Assembly: GCF_034661295.1 (NCBI RefSeq)
Contig: NZ_CP141062.1
Span: 1,612,001-1,676,000 of the forward strand
Source: Faecalibacter sp. LW9
Lineage (GTDB): Bacteria; Bacteroidota; Bacteroidia; Flavobacteriales; Weeksellaceae
Length of the DNA: 64,000 nucleotides
Direction: 5' to 3'
Shown: positions 25,259 through 34,098 of the stretch, one piece after another
Layout of the letters: each line of letters begins with the position of its first letter
How positions within the stretch are numbered: the stretch's first letter is position 1
The notes under the pieces: model-generated
What the model was told of the DNA's origin: nothing
What the model saw: only the letters and a program-made list of their open reading frames with translations
The model's database searches: none
Program-made: the position numbers and the translations under genes

Positions 25259-26152
25259 TTAAATGATTTCGATTTGTTTTTTGTCTGGTTTCTGCGTCAA
25301 ATAAACGCCTGAAAGGATTAAAATAAATCCAACGATATGTAACCATGTGATTTTTTCGCCTACTAAAATTCCCCAAAAGACAGAAACCACGGGCATTAAA
25401 TAAGTTACCATTGAAGAAAACATTGGCCCGGTTGACTGAATTAATTTATAGTACAAAATCATCGCTGTTGCCGTTCCAATTAAACCTAAAATGGCGATAA
25501 ATCCTAAACTTTGCCATTGTTGCGTCGTTCCTTCAAAAACGGTTGGGAATCCTGAAAACAATAAGATGATTATTGCAGGTGGTAACCAAATCGTAAATAA
25601 TGAAGAAGATAATTGAAAGGAAGGAATATCGTTTAAATATTTCGTTAAGATTAAACTGTTTAAACCATATAAAGCGGTAGCAAAAACAATAATCATGCAA
25701 TGCCAAAAGCTATTTTCACCTGTCAATCCATCACCCCCAATTAAGATCACAGCACCTACAAAACCAATGATAGCACCTAAAATTTGATTTTTAGTTCCTC
25801 TCAATTGGAAAAATAAAGCACCGAATAACAAGATGAATAAGGGGACTAAGGAATCTAAAATTCCCGCCATCGAACTTGATACCTGCGTCTGGGCAATTGG
25901 AAATAAAAACATTGGTACAAAATTCCCGGTAAATCCAGCTAAGGCTACATACCCGATTTTATTTTTTGGAATGCGTTTGATTAGGTTGGGAATTCCCCAA
26001 ATTGCTAAAACTCCTCCTGCAAAGCATAGTCGTAAGGCCCTAACCTGATAAGGCGTAAAGGAAACTAATCCTTGTTTGATTAAGATAAAAGAACTTCCCC
26101 ACGTCAGCGCTAAGACGCCTAAAATAATCCAGTTCTGTAACGAAATTTTCAT
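25259..26152 (-). CDS. EamA family (DMT superfamily) transporter
   Basis: A 297-residue integral membrane protein with ten predicted helices in two EamA repeats (about residues 5-135 and 145-285). The motifs WGSSFILIKQGL at the start and the MSYLMPVVSVFWG-like block in the second half (MVTYLMPVVSVFWGIL) are typical of RhaT/YdcZ-like metabolite exporters. Substrate unknown. The frame could open at a TTG at 26155, but I use the ATG at 26152. It is a single gene with a terminator downstream. Confidence 0.9.
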   Translation of the reverse strand: MKISLQNWIILGVLALTWGSSFILIKQGLVSFTPYQVRALRLCFAGGVLAIWGIPNLIKRIPKNKIGYVALAGFTGNFVPMFLFPIAQTQVSSSMAGILDSLVPLFILLFGALFFQLRGTKNQILGAIIGFVGAVILIGGDGLTGENSFWHCMIIVFATALYGLNSLILTKYLNDIPSFQLSSSLFTIWLPPAIIILLFSGFPTVFEGTTQQWQSLGFIAILGLIGTATAMILYYKLIQSTGPMFSSMVTYLMPVVSVFWGILVGEKITWLHIVGFILILSGVYLTQKPDKKQIEII

Positions 26153-26214
26153 CAATGTGTATTTTGTGCAAAGATGCTAAAGTTCATTTGATAATAAAAT
26201 AACAATTTCAACTT

Positions 26215-26775
26215 TTAACCTTTGTGACAAAAACAATCGGTGGTATGGTCGTTTACCATTCCAATGCCTTGCATAAATGCATATATCGTAGTGGATCCAA
26301 AAAACTTAAATCCTCTTTTCTTCAAGTCTTTTGCGATTAGATCAGAAAGTGGAGTAGTGGCCGGAACTTCTTCTCTCGTTGTCCAATAGTTGATGATCGG
26401 TTGATGGTCGACATAATTCCAAATAAATTGTGCAAATGAACCAAACTCATTCTGAATCTCGATGAATAATTTTGCATTGGAAATGGCCGTTTCAATTTTC
26501 CCACGGTGACGAATAATCCCTTCGTTTTGGATCAATTCTTCCACTTTTTCGGTTGAATATTGGGCGACTTTTTGCACCTCAAATTGATCAAAGGCCATTC
26601 TAAATTGTTCACGGCGTTTTAAGATCGTTAACCAACTTAATCCCGCTTGAAAACTTTCTAGGATGATAAATTCAAATAAAGGTTGATCATCATAAACCGG
26701 TTTTCCCCATTCGTTGTCGTGGTAATCAATATAAATTTGGTCTTTCGTGACCCAAAAGCATCTTTTTTTATTCAT
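26215..26775 (-). CDS. tag: DNA-3-methyladenine glycosylase I
   Basis: A 186-residue Tag-family base-excision repair enzyme that removes 3-methyladenine from DNA. It starts MNKKRCFWVTKDQIYIDYHDNEWG, matching the zinc-binding N-terminus (Cys) and DNEWG motif, and includes ESFQAGLSWLTILKRR and a C-terminal HTTDCFCH with the other zinc ligands. The start is the ATG at 26775; an in-frame codon at 26808 would add 11 unlikely residues. It stands alone, 62 bases above the DMT transporter start. Confidence 0.94.
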   Translation of the reverse strand: MNKKRCFWVTKDQIYIDYHDNEWGKPVYDDQPLFEFIILESFQAGLSWLTILKRREQFRMAFDQFEVQKVAQYSTEKVEELIQNEGIIRHRGKIETAISNAKLFIEIQNEFGSFAQFIWNYVDHQPIINYWTTREEVPATTPLSDLIAKDLKKRGFKFFGSTTIYAFMQGIGMVNDHTTDCFCHKG

Positions 26776-26890
26776 GGCTTTACTTCTTTTCTTATTTGTC
26801 GTTTGCAAAAGTTATCCTGAATTTTTCAGAATTACATTTACTTTATGAGCTGTCGAGAAAGGTTCAATATAACAGTTGATTTCTTTTATC

Positions 26891-26923
26891 AATCCTGTCA
26901 AGGTTTTAAACCTTGACAGGATT
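26891..26923 (-). terminator. Perfect palindromic hairpin after the YyaL-like gene
   Basis: A 33-base perfect palindrome (16-base arms beginning AATCCTGTCAAGG, one central T) lies just past the stop of the thioredoxin-domain gene. It lacks a long T run, so it may be a dispersed palindromic repeat serving as a terminator; similar AAGGTTT/AAACCTT palindromes recur between genes in flavobacteria, as far as I recall. Confidence 0.6.
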
Positions 26924-26928
26924 AGAAC

Positions 26929-28932
26929 TTAAATTATTTCTAATGCTTTATCAACGTCATAAACCGGCATCCTACAGGCATAATTTTGGCAAATGTGAAT
27001 TCCAGTTTGACCTTCCGTCCAGCGGTTTTGTGTAATTTCTAGATGCTCTTTTTCTGCAGCCACAAAAACGGCATTTGGAATGTAATAAAAATGCAGTTGT
27101 TTTAAATATTCCTTGGCTTGATCCCCTACAATTACAATTTCTTTGTAATCGTGACTAAAATTTAAATACAATTGTATCCAATTCGCAAATCCAGTCGGGT
27201 AATCATGAATCTTATCTTCGATGTTCGAAAGCATTTGTTTGGCTTGTTCGATGTAATGATCTTGACTTAAAATTTTACCCAATTTGAATAAATTATTTGC
27301 CATCATCGAATTTGAAGAGGAAATCACATTGTCATAAATTTCAAATGTTTCGTTCACCAAAGGTGTGTCATAATGCGATTTGTACGCAAACATTTTGTTT
27401 TTATGGTTGTAGAATTGGTTGAATACTTGTTCTGTTAGATCCTGGGCTTTCTCTAAATAATTTAGTTTCGATGTTGTTTCAAATAATTTGATCAAGGCTT
27501 CGATGACTAATGCATAATCATCTAAAAATCCAGGTATGGTTGTTTGCTTGTCTATATAATTTCGGTATAGCGTTTCCCCATTCCATTGTTTTGTTAGCAT
27601 GAATTGCATGGCATTTTCTGCTAATTCTAAATACTCGTCCTGTCCTAAGGCTTGATAGGCATCGCACAATCCTTTAATTGTTAAGGCGTTCCAAGAAGTT
27701 AGAATTTTTTCATCGCGATGCGGTTTGATGCGTTGTTCACGGATCGGATTTAAAATTGCTTTCCAATGTTTAACTTTTAATAAAAGATCTTCCAACGATA
27801 TTTGGTGTTTTTCCGCAAAATCTTCATCATCTGTTAATCGCATCAGAATATGGTTACCGTGTTCCCATTCGCCAAAACCGTCGATGTTATAATACGCTTT
27901 GAATAATTCGAAATCATCGGCTAATATCTCTTTTAATTCAGCAGAATTCCACACATAATATTTACCTTCTTCGCCCTCTGAATCGGCATCGATTGCGGCA
28001 TAAAAGGCATTTTCAGGCGCAAGCATTTCGTCTTTTAACCAATTTAAAGTTTCATCCATTACGCTTTTGTATTCCTCTTCTCCATAAACTTTAAAGGCAT
28101 TCGCATACAATGAAAGCAATTGTCCGTTGTCGTATAACATTTTCTCGAAATGAGGCACTTTCCAATAGGGATCGACCGAATAGCGTGCGAATCCACCTTT
28201 TAGTTGATCGTAAATACCGCCAAAAGCCATACGGTCCACTGTTATTTTTGTCTGAATCAATACGTCTTCATCTTTGGTTTGTACGCCATAACGCAGTATC
28301 GCTTCCCATGCATTGGGTAGCATGAATTTTGGCGCACGGTTAAATCCTCCCCATTCGTCATCAAACTGTTGTTTCCAAAAATCAAACGTTTCTTGAATTT
28401 TATCTTTGGAAAATTGCTGCTCGGATTTTAATTCTATGGTTTCCATTTTCGTTAAACCCTCTGCAATGGAATGCACATATTCCAAAGTTTTGGAATAGTT
28501 CTGGTGGTACATGGCTTGAATGTTCATCAATAATTCGATCCATTGGTGTTTTGGGAAATATGTTCCACCATAAAAAGGACGACCATCGGGCAATGCAAAG
28601 ACGTTTAATGGTCATCCGCCGGATTGATGAATAATTTGCACCACATTCATGTACAAAACATCTAAATCAGGACGTTCTTCTCGATCAATTTTAATGCAGA
28701 CAAAATGTTCGTTCATGATTTCAGCCACTTCATCATTTTCAAACGATTGATGTTCCATGACGTGACACCAATGACAAGCCGAATAGCCGATAGAAATCAA
28801 TAACGGTTTATTCATTTCCTGAGCATAGGCTAAAACTTCATCGCTCCAACTTTGCCACCAAACCGGGTTGTTTTCGTGTTGTTTTAAATAGGGACTTGTT
28901 GCCGATTTTAGATTATTTTGTTGAAAATTCAT
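26929..28932 (-). pseudogene. YyaL-type thioredoxin-domain protein (DUF255) with an in-frame opal codon
   Basis: A 667-codon gene of the YyaL/spermatogenesis-associated protein 20 family: an N-terminal thioredoxin-like DUF255 domain, with CHWCH near residue 50, then a long alpha/alpha barrel like N-acylglucosamine 2-epimerases. The frame continues unchanged across codon 107 (28614-28612), which is TGA where relatives have Trp (HQSGG-W-PLNVF). There is no frameshift, and everything downstream is intact to the normal end. As written, the thioredoxin domain would be cut off after 106 residues, with a possible restart at 28593. It is a nonsense mutation, sequence error or readthrough. The family function is unclear. 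Confidence 0.88.
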
Positions 28933-29011
28933 GCTTCCTCAATTTGAATTATTAAAGTTCGGACAATTTGAATAGATGAAAAAGTTTATCTTCGGTAAAA
29001 TTTAAAATATA

Positions 29012-30508
29012 ATGGATACGTACGAAATCATTTCCATCGGCATATATATGCTTTTAATGATTGGAATTGGCGTTTATTCTTTTCGAAAATCGAATTCAAA
29101 TTCAGAAGACTTTTTAATTGGAGGCCTTAAAATGGGAGCGGCAGTAACGGCTTTGTCAGCGGGATCATCTGATATGAGTGGATGGTTGTTGATGGGTGTA
29201 CCCGGCGCCATGTATTTCACAGGATTATCTTCTATATGGATTGCTATAGGGTTAACGATAGGGGCATTTTTAAATTATTTGATTGTTGCGCCACGATTAC
29301 GTTTATATACAGAAGTTGCAGGAAATTCGATTACATTACCGGTGTTTTTTGAAAATCGTTTCAAGGACAAAACACATTTGTTAAAAATCGTTTCATCACT
29401 TTTAATCTTAGTTTTCTTTACGCTTTATACTTCATCTGGAATGGTAGCGGGAGGAAAATTATTTGAATCCGCTTTTGGTTTCGATTATAAGAATGGTTTA
29501 TACCTTACCAGTTTAGTCGTTGTATTGTATGCATTTTTAGGAGGATTTTTAGCTGTATCGTTGACGGATTTTGTTCAAGGAACCATTATGGTTTTGGCTC
29601 TGGTAATTGTACCTCTAGTGGCATTAATCGAAATTGGAGGTATTGGAGAAACTTTGCAACTTGTAGCTTCTAAAGGAGATCACTATTTAGATTTATTCTC
29701 TGGTACGACAACAATTAGTATTATATCATTATTGGCTTGGGGATTAGGCTATTTTGGTCAACCTCATATATTAGTTCGGTTTATGGCAATTGGTCAAGTT
29801 GGTGATTTGACAAAAGCACGTCGAATTGGAATTACGTGGATGATTTTTACTGTAGGTGGTGCATTGTTAGTTGGCTTAATAGGAATTGCCTATTTATTAA
29901 AATTTGATGGAACGACAATGTTGAAATTTGATGCTTCCAAAACAGAATCAGAAACCATTTTTATTTATTTCTCGCGAATACTATTTCATCCCTTAATCGG
30001 TGGGTTTTTATTATCCGCAATTTTAGCGGCTGTAATGAGTACAATTTCTTCTCAGTTGTTGGTGACATCTAGTTCTTTAACAGAAGATATTTATAAAGCT
30101 TTTCTCCACAAAAAAGCAACCTCAAAACAGCTATTAATGGTGAGCCGTATATCGGTACTGTTAGTGGCTATTATCTCATTAATGTTGTCCATTTCGCCTA
30201 AAGATTCCATTTTAAATTTAGTGGGAAATGCTTGGGCAGGATTTGGTGCTGCGTTTGGACCTCTTATTCTCTTATCCTTGCTTTGGAAAAGGACAACTTG
30301 GCAAGGGGCATTAGTTGGAATGATTGTTGGTGCAAGTGTGGTTCTGATTTGGGTATATGCCGACCATTCGTACAAGGATTGGTATGAACTATTACCTGGA
30401 TTTGTTTGTTCATTTGTATCGATTATTTTGGTTTCTCTTTTAACACAAAAGGAAAACAAGGCAATTACTTACGAATTCGAACAAGTGAATAAATTAATTA
30501 AAAAATAA
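29012..30508 (+). CDS. putP: Sodium/proline symporter
   Basis: A 498-residue sodium:solute symporter of the SSS family with 13 hydrophobic segments. PutP-specific segments are LSAGSSDMSGWLLMGVPGA (about 47-65), the FLGGFLAVSLTDFVQG block, and GLGYFGQPHILVRFMAI (about 247-263). It imports proline with sodium. The C-terminus is Lys-rich. It is a single-gene unit divergent from the YyaL-like gene, and mutL follows after 120 bases with its own promoter. Confidence 0.94.
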   Translation: MDTYEIISIGIYMLLMIGIGVYSFRKSNSNSEDFLIGGLKMGAAVTALSAGSSDMSGWLLMGVPGAMYFTGLSSIWIAIGLTIGAFLNYLIVAPRLRLYTEVAGNSITLPVFFENRFKDKTHLLKIVSSLLILVFFTLYTSSGMVAGGKLFESAFGFDYKNGLYLTSLVVVLYAFLGGFLAVSLTDFVQGTIMVLALVIVPLVALIEIGGIGETLQLVASKGDHYLDLFSGTTTISIISLLAWGLGYFGQPHILVRFMAIGQVGDLTKARRIGITWMIFTVGGALLVGLIGIAYLLKFDGTTMLKFDASKTESETIFIYFSRILFHPLIGGFLLSAILAAVMSTISSQLLVTSSSLTEDIYKAFLHKKATSKQLLMVSRISVLLVAIISLMLSISPKDSILNLVGNAWAGFGAAFGPLILLSLLWKRTTWQGALVGMIVGASVVLIWVYADHSYKDWYELLPGFVCSFVSIILVSLLTQKENKAITYEFEQVNKLIKK

Positions 30509-30538
30509 TTTAAATGTATTTTCTGAACACGATGTCTT

Positions 30539-30579
30539 TTGGGTTTATCGTTCAAAAAATATATTTGTTTGTATATTTG
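30539..30579 (+). promoter_or_regulatory. Promoter of mutL with two adjacent -7 elements
   Basis: TTG at 30539-30541 lies 18 bases before TATATTTG at 30560-30567, and a second TATATTTG follows at 30572-30579. The two -7 elements are 12 bases apart, so two nearby transcription starts are likely, about 40-60 bases above mutL. Confidence 0.7.
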
Positions 30580-30628
30580 TAGAAAGTAGATTTTAAAGAA
30601 GAATCGAAAAAATATTTCTTTAGGAAGA

Positions 30629-32455
30629 ATGATGAATGATATTATTCAATTACTACCAGATCATGTAGCCAATCAAATTGCTGCTGGAGAAGTGGTGCAA
30701 CGCCCTTCATCTGTAGTGAAAGAGTTAATTGAGAATGCGGTAGACGCGGGTGCAACATCCATTCAATTAATTTGCAAAGATGCTGGTAGAACGTTAATCC
30801 AAGTTATAGATAACGGTAGCGGAATGAGTGTGACAGATGTTCGTATGGCATTTGAACGACATGCGACTTCTAAAATTAAAACTACCGAAGATATATTCTC
30901 TATTCATACCAAAGGATTTAGAGGAGAGGCATTAGCTTCGATTGCCGCAGTGGCGCAAGTGGAAACTAAAACTCGTCGCGAAATAGATGAATTAGGAAAT
31001 CAATTAATCATCGAAGGTGGGGTGGTACGCAATCAAGATCCTGTGGTATGTCCAGTTGGAACTTCAATTTCAGTAAAAAATTTATTTTACAATGTTCCAG
31101 CGCGTCGCAATTTTCTTAAATCCAATCAAGTAGAATTTCGACATATTCAAGACGAGTTTCAACGTATAGCTTTGGCACATGAAAATGTAAGCTTTTTCTT
31201 GCATCACAATGATTCTGAAGTGTATCATTTAAAAGCAGGAAATCTAAAGCAACGAATTGTTCAAATTTTTGGTAAAAAATTAGGTGCACAAATTATATCG
31301 GTTGAAGAAGATACAGAAATCGTTAAGATCAAAGGGTATGTAGGGAAACCTGATGCGGCTAAAAAATCGAGAGGAGAACAATTCTTCTTTGTTAATAACC
31401 GATTTATCCGTAGTCCATATTTGCACAATGCTTTATGTGATGCGTTTGAAGATTTATTGCCTGCTGGTTATCAGCCTGCTTATTTCTTGTATTTAGAATT
31501 GGATCCGTCTCGTATCGATATCAATATTCATCCGACTAAGACTGAGATTAAGTTTGAAGATGAAGCCTTGATTTATACGATTATTCGAGCAGCAGTAAAA
31601 CATGCATTAGGTCAGTTTAATGTCATTCCATCCTTGGATTTTGAACAAGATCCTAACTGGGCATTTATCCCTTCAGCAACAGAAGATGCCGAAATTAAAA
31701 TGCCTGAGATTACAGTGGATCAAAGTTTTAATCCTTTTTCAAATGATAATCGTTACCGTGCACCCAAACCATCGGCAATTAAATCCACAATGGATTTTTA
31801 CAATGATGCAGTGGAATTAGAAATTGAAAATAATCACGCGCATCAAGTGTTTGAGTCTGATTTTGGTCAAACGCACGAATTGTTTGAATCTGAAGTAGGG
31901 CAATCAGAAAAATTCAATGTGATTCAATGGCAATCGAAATATTTGATTGTAGAATACCATGGAGAATTATTGATTATTGATCAACACCGAGCGCATCAAA
32001 AGATTTTATTCGAAAAATACATTCACTCGAAGCGAGAAAATGGATTGGTTCAACAAATGCTTTTCCCAATTGAATTGGATTTATCGCCGAATGATCGTCA
32101 AAAGTTAATTAATGTTGAAAGTCAATTGCTAAGTTTTGGGTTTGATATTTCATTGGATGAAGAGGCTATTTTAATTAATGCTATTCCAGTTGATGTGCAA
32201 CAAGAAGATGTGGTGTCGATTTTTATGGATTTTATTGATGAATTAGAATTTAAAGAGTCGTTAGAATTGGATCAATCTTTTGCCAAAATATTAGCAAAAA
32301 ACGCAGCCGTTAAAAAAGGAGCTGTTTTAAAAGAAGAACAAGCAACCTCATTAGTAGAAGAATTATTACGATTACCCAATCCGAATTATTCGCCCTATGG
32401 ACGACCAATTTTCGTTCAGATGAATACTTCTGAAGTTGAAAAAATATTACAATAA
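30629..32455 (+). CDS. mutL: DNA mismatch repair protein MutL
   Basis: A 608-residue MutL. The GHKL ATPase domain (1-330) has AGEVVQRPSSVVKELIENA (Glu), DNGSGM, KGFRGEALASI and RRNFLKSN. The C-terminal dimerisation domain is present (about 420-608). The nuclease motif region reads DQHRAHQKILFE, where nicking MutL proteins usually have DQHA-x2-E-x4-E, and the late CPHGRP site reads SPYGRP; so it may lack, or have an altered, endonuclease activity. Two ATGs are possible (30629 and 30632). It heads a run of six same-strand genes. Confidence 0.96.
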   Translation: MMNDIIQLLPDHVANQIAAGEVVQRPSSVVKELIENAVDAGATSIQLICKDAGRTLIQVIDNGSGMSVTDVRMAFERHATSKIKTTEDIFSIHTKGFRGEALASIAAVAQVETKTRREIDELGNQLIIEGGVVRNQDPVVCPVGTSISVKNLFYNVPARRNFLKSNQVEFRHIQDEFQRIALAHENVSFFLHHNDSEVYHLKAGNLKQRIVQIFGKKLGAQIISVEEDTEIVKIKGYVGKPDAAKKSRGEQFFFVNNRFIRSPYLHNALCDAFEDLLPAGYQPAYFLYLELDPSRIDINIHPTKTEIKFEDEALIYTIIRAAVKHALGQFNVIPSLDFEQDPNWAFIPSATEDAEIKMPEITVDQSFNPFSNDNRYRAPKPSAIKSTMDFYNDAVELEIENNHAHQVFESDFGQTHELFESEVGQSEKFNVIQWQSKYLIVEYHGELLIIDQHRAHQKILFEKYIHSKRENGLVQQMLFPIELDLSPNDRQKLINVESQLLSFGFDISLDEEAILINAIPVDVQQEDVVSIFMDFIDELEFKESLELDQSFAKILAKNAAVKKGAVLKEEQATSLVEELLRLPNPNYSPYGRPIFVQMNTSEVEKILQ

Positions 32456-32457
32456 TT

Positions 32458-33213
32458 ATGTTTCAACAATCGATACCTAAAATAACGAAGAATTTATTAA
32501 TCATTAATGTATTATTCTTCTTGGCAACGTTAGTGTTCCAAGATAAAGGAATAGACTTAACGATGATTTTAGGGGCATTTTTCCCTGGTTCTCCCAATTT
32601 TGAATCGTGGCAGGTGCTTTCGCATATGTTTATGCACGGAAGTTTTTCACACCTTTTCTTTAATATGTTTTCGTTATGGATGTTTGGTTCAGTCGTCGAA
32701 AATAATATAGGAGATAAGAATTTTCTAAAGTTGTTTATTTATTCCGGTTTCGGAGGATTTATATTATTCAATTTAGTCAACTATATTGAAATAAGTCAAT
32801 TGCAAAATGTTGTACTTGAACAAGGCGTACAATTAAAAGATATTTATTCTGCTTCGAAATTGAATATTCATCGTGAATTTGTGAATGAGCCGTCAGCTAC
32901 AGTAGTTGCAAATGGAAATGCGATTGAATTGGTTAAAGATTATATTACACCAATGGTTGGTGCATCAGGAGCGATATATGGATTATTGATTGCGTTTGCA
33001 GTATTGTTTCCAAATAACAAATTGTTCTTTATGTTTCTACCTATTGGAATCAAAGCAAAATATTTTATTCCGATTATGATTTTAATTGAGTTATTTATGG
33101 GAATTCGAAATTACGAATGGAATAATGTCGCTCATTTTGCTCACCTTGGTGGAGCCGTTATTGGATACTTTTTTATTAAAAATTGGAAGAAAAATTTATA
33201 CAGAAGAAATTAA
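32458..33213 (+). CDS. Rhomboid family intramembrane serine protease
   Basis: A 251-residue polytopic protease. The catalytic Ser is in GASGAIYG (about residue 171) and the catalytic His in HFAHLGGAVIGY (about 226). The His/Asn pair in HGSFSHLFFNMFSLWMFG (helix 2) is present. An extra hydrophilic insert of about 45 residues (around 115-160) separates helices 3 and 4. It cleaves membrane proteins within the bilayer; substrates unknown. It starts 2 bases after mutL stops. Confidence 0.93.
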   Translation: MFQQSIPKITKNLLIINVLFFLATLVFQDKGIDLTMILGAFFPGSPNFESWQVLSHMFMHGSFSHLFFNMFSLWMFGSVVENNIGDKNFLKLFIYSGFGGFILFNLVNYIEISQLQNVVLEQGVQLKDIYSASKLNIHREFVNEPSATVVANGNAIELVKDYITPMVGASGAIYGLLIAFAVLFPNNKLFFMFLPIGIKAKYFIPIMILIELFMGIRNYEWNNVAHFAHLGGAVIGYFFIKNWKKNLYRRN

Positions 33214-33219
33214 AACAGT

Positions 33220-34098
33220 ATGAATATGCTGAATGGAATTTTAGACGATTTAAAATTAAAATTTAATACTGGAAATATTGCAACAAAGATTATTTATATC
33301 AATGTTGTGATATTTTTCTCTTTATTTATCCTTGATGGATTACTAAAATTGGGAATACGAGACTTTTTGGAGTTGCCACGCTTAGAGCAAGGATTTTTGG
33401 AACAGCCATGGTCTTTATTCACTTATTCGTGGTTGCATTGGGATTTCCTTCATTTAGCAATGAATATGATTTTATTGTATTTCGTAGCTCAATTGTTTTT
33501 ACGATTTTTCAGAGATCAAAATTTGCTGACGTTTTATCTTTTTGGTGCAATTGCAGGAGGAATTCTTTTCTTATTATTTCCCATTAAAAGTTCAAATTTA
33601 TTAGCAGGCAGTTCAGCGGGAATTTATGCATTATTATTTGCTGTAATTAGTTATAATCCAAAATTACCGGTACGAATGGTCTTAATTCCTTCTTCTTTTC
33701 CTATTCTTTATTTTGGATATGTATTTATAGGAATTGATCTTTTACAAATTATCTTAAAAAGCTCGAATTTGGGTGGAAGCATTTCTCATTTGGGTGGAAT
33801 GGCATTTGGATATTTGTACATGAAACAATTTGAAAAAGGAAACGATTTTTTAGGAAATATTGTTTCAAAAGGGTTAAATTTATTTAGTCAAAAAGAACGT
33901 AAAACAACGTTTAAAACCTATAAGAATAAACATACAACAACAAATCAAACTAAACCAAAAACCGATTACGAATTCAATCATCAAAAGATTGAAAAACAAA
34001 AAAGAATTGATTCAATTTTAGACAAAATTTCAAAATCAGGTTACGAAAGTTTATCAAAGGAAGATAAAGATTTTTTATTTAGAGAAGGGAGATCATAA
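33220..34098 (+). CDS. Second rhomboid family protein, with charged C-terminal tail
   Basis: A 292-residue rhomboid lying 6 bases after the first. The active-site motif GSSAGIYALLFA and the His in SHLGGMAFGYLYM are both intact, as is HWDFLHLAMNMILLYF. The C-terminal 90 residues are soluble and basic, with a conserved-looking end (KISKSGYESLSKEDKDFLF), a short helical tail seen in Bacteroidota rhomboids. Two adjacent active rhomboids are usual after mutL in flavobacteria. Its TAA overlaps the next ATG (TAATG). Confidence 0.92.
   Translation: MNMLNGILDDLKLKFNTGNIATKIIYINVVIFFSLFILDGLLKLGIRDFLELPRLEQGFLEQPWSLFTYSWLHWDFLHLAMNMILLYFVAQLFLRFFRDQNLLTFYLFGAIAGGILFLLFPIKSSNLLAGSSAGIYALLFAVISYNPKLPVRMVLIPSSFPILYFGYVFIGIDLLQIILKSSNLGGSISHLGGMAFGYLYMKQFEKGNDFLGNIVSKGLNLFSQKERKTTFKTYKNKHTTTNQTKPKTDYEFNHQKIEKQKRIDSILDKISKSGYESLSKEDKDFLFREGRS

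Noticed and set aside
28612-28614. TGA read as tryptophan (a changed genetic code)
   Set aside because: In a code where TGA means Trp, an AT-rich genome would use it widely. Tryptophan is TGG in every other gene I read, so a local mutation or error is far more likely.
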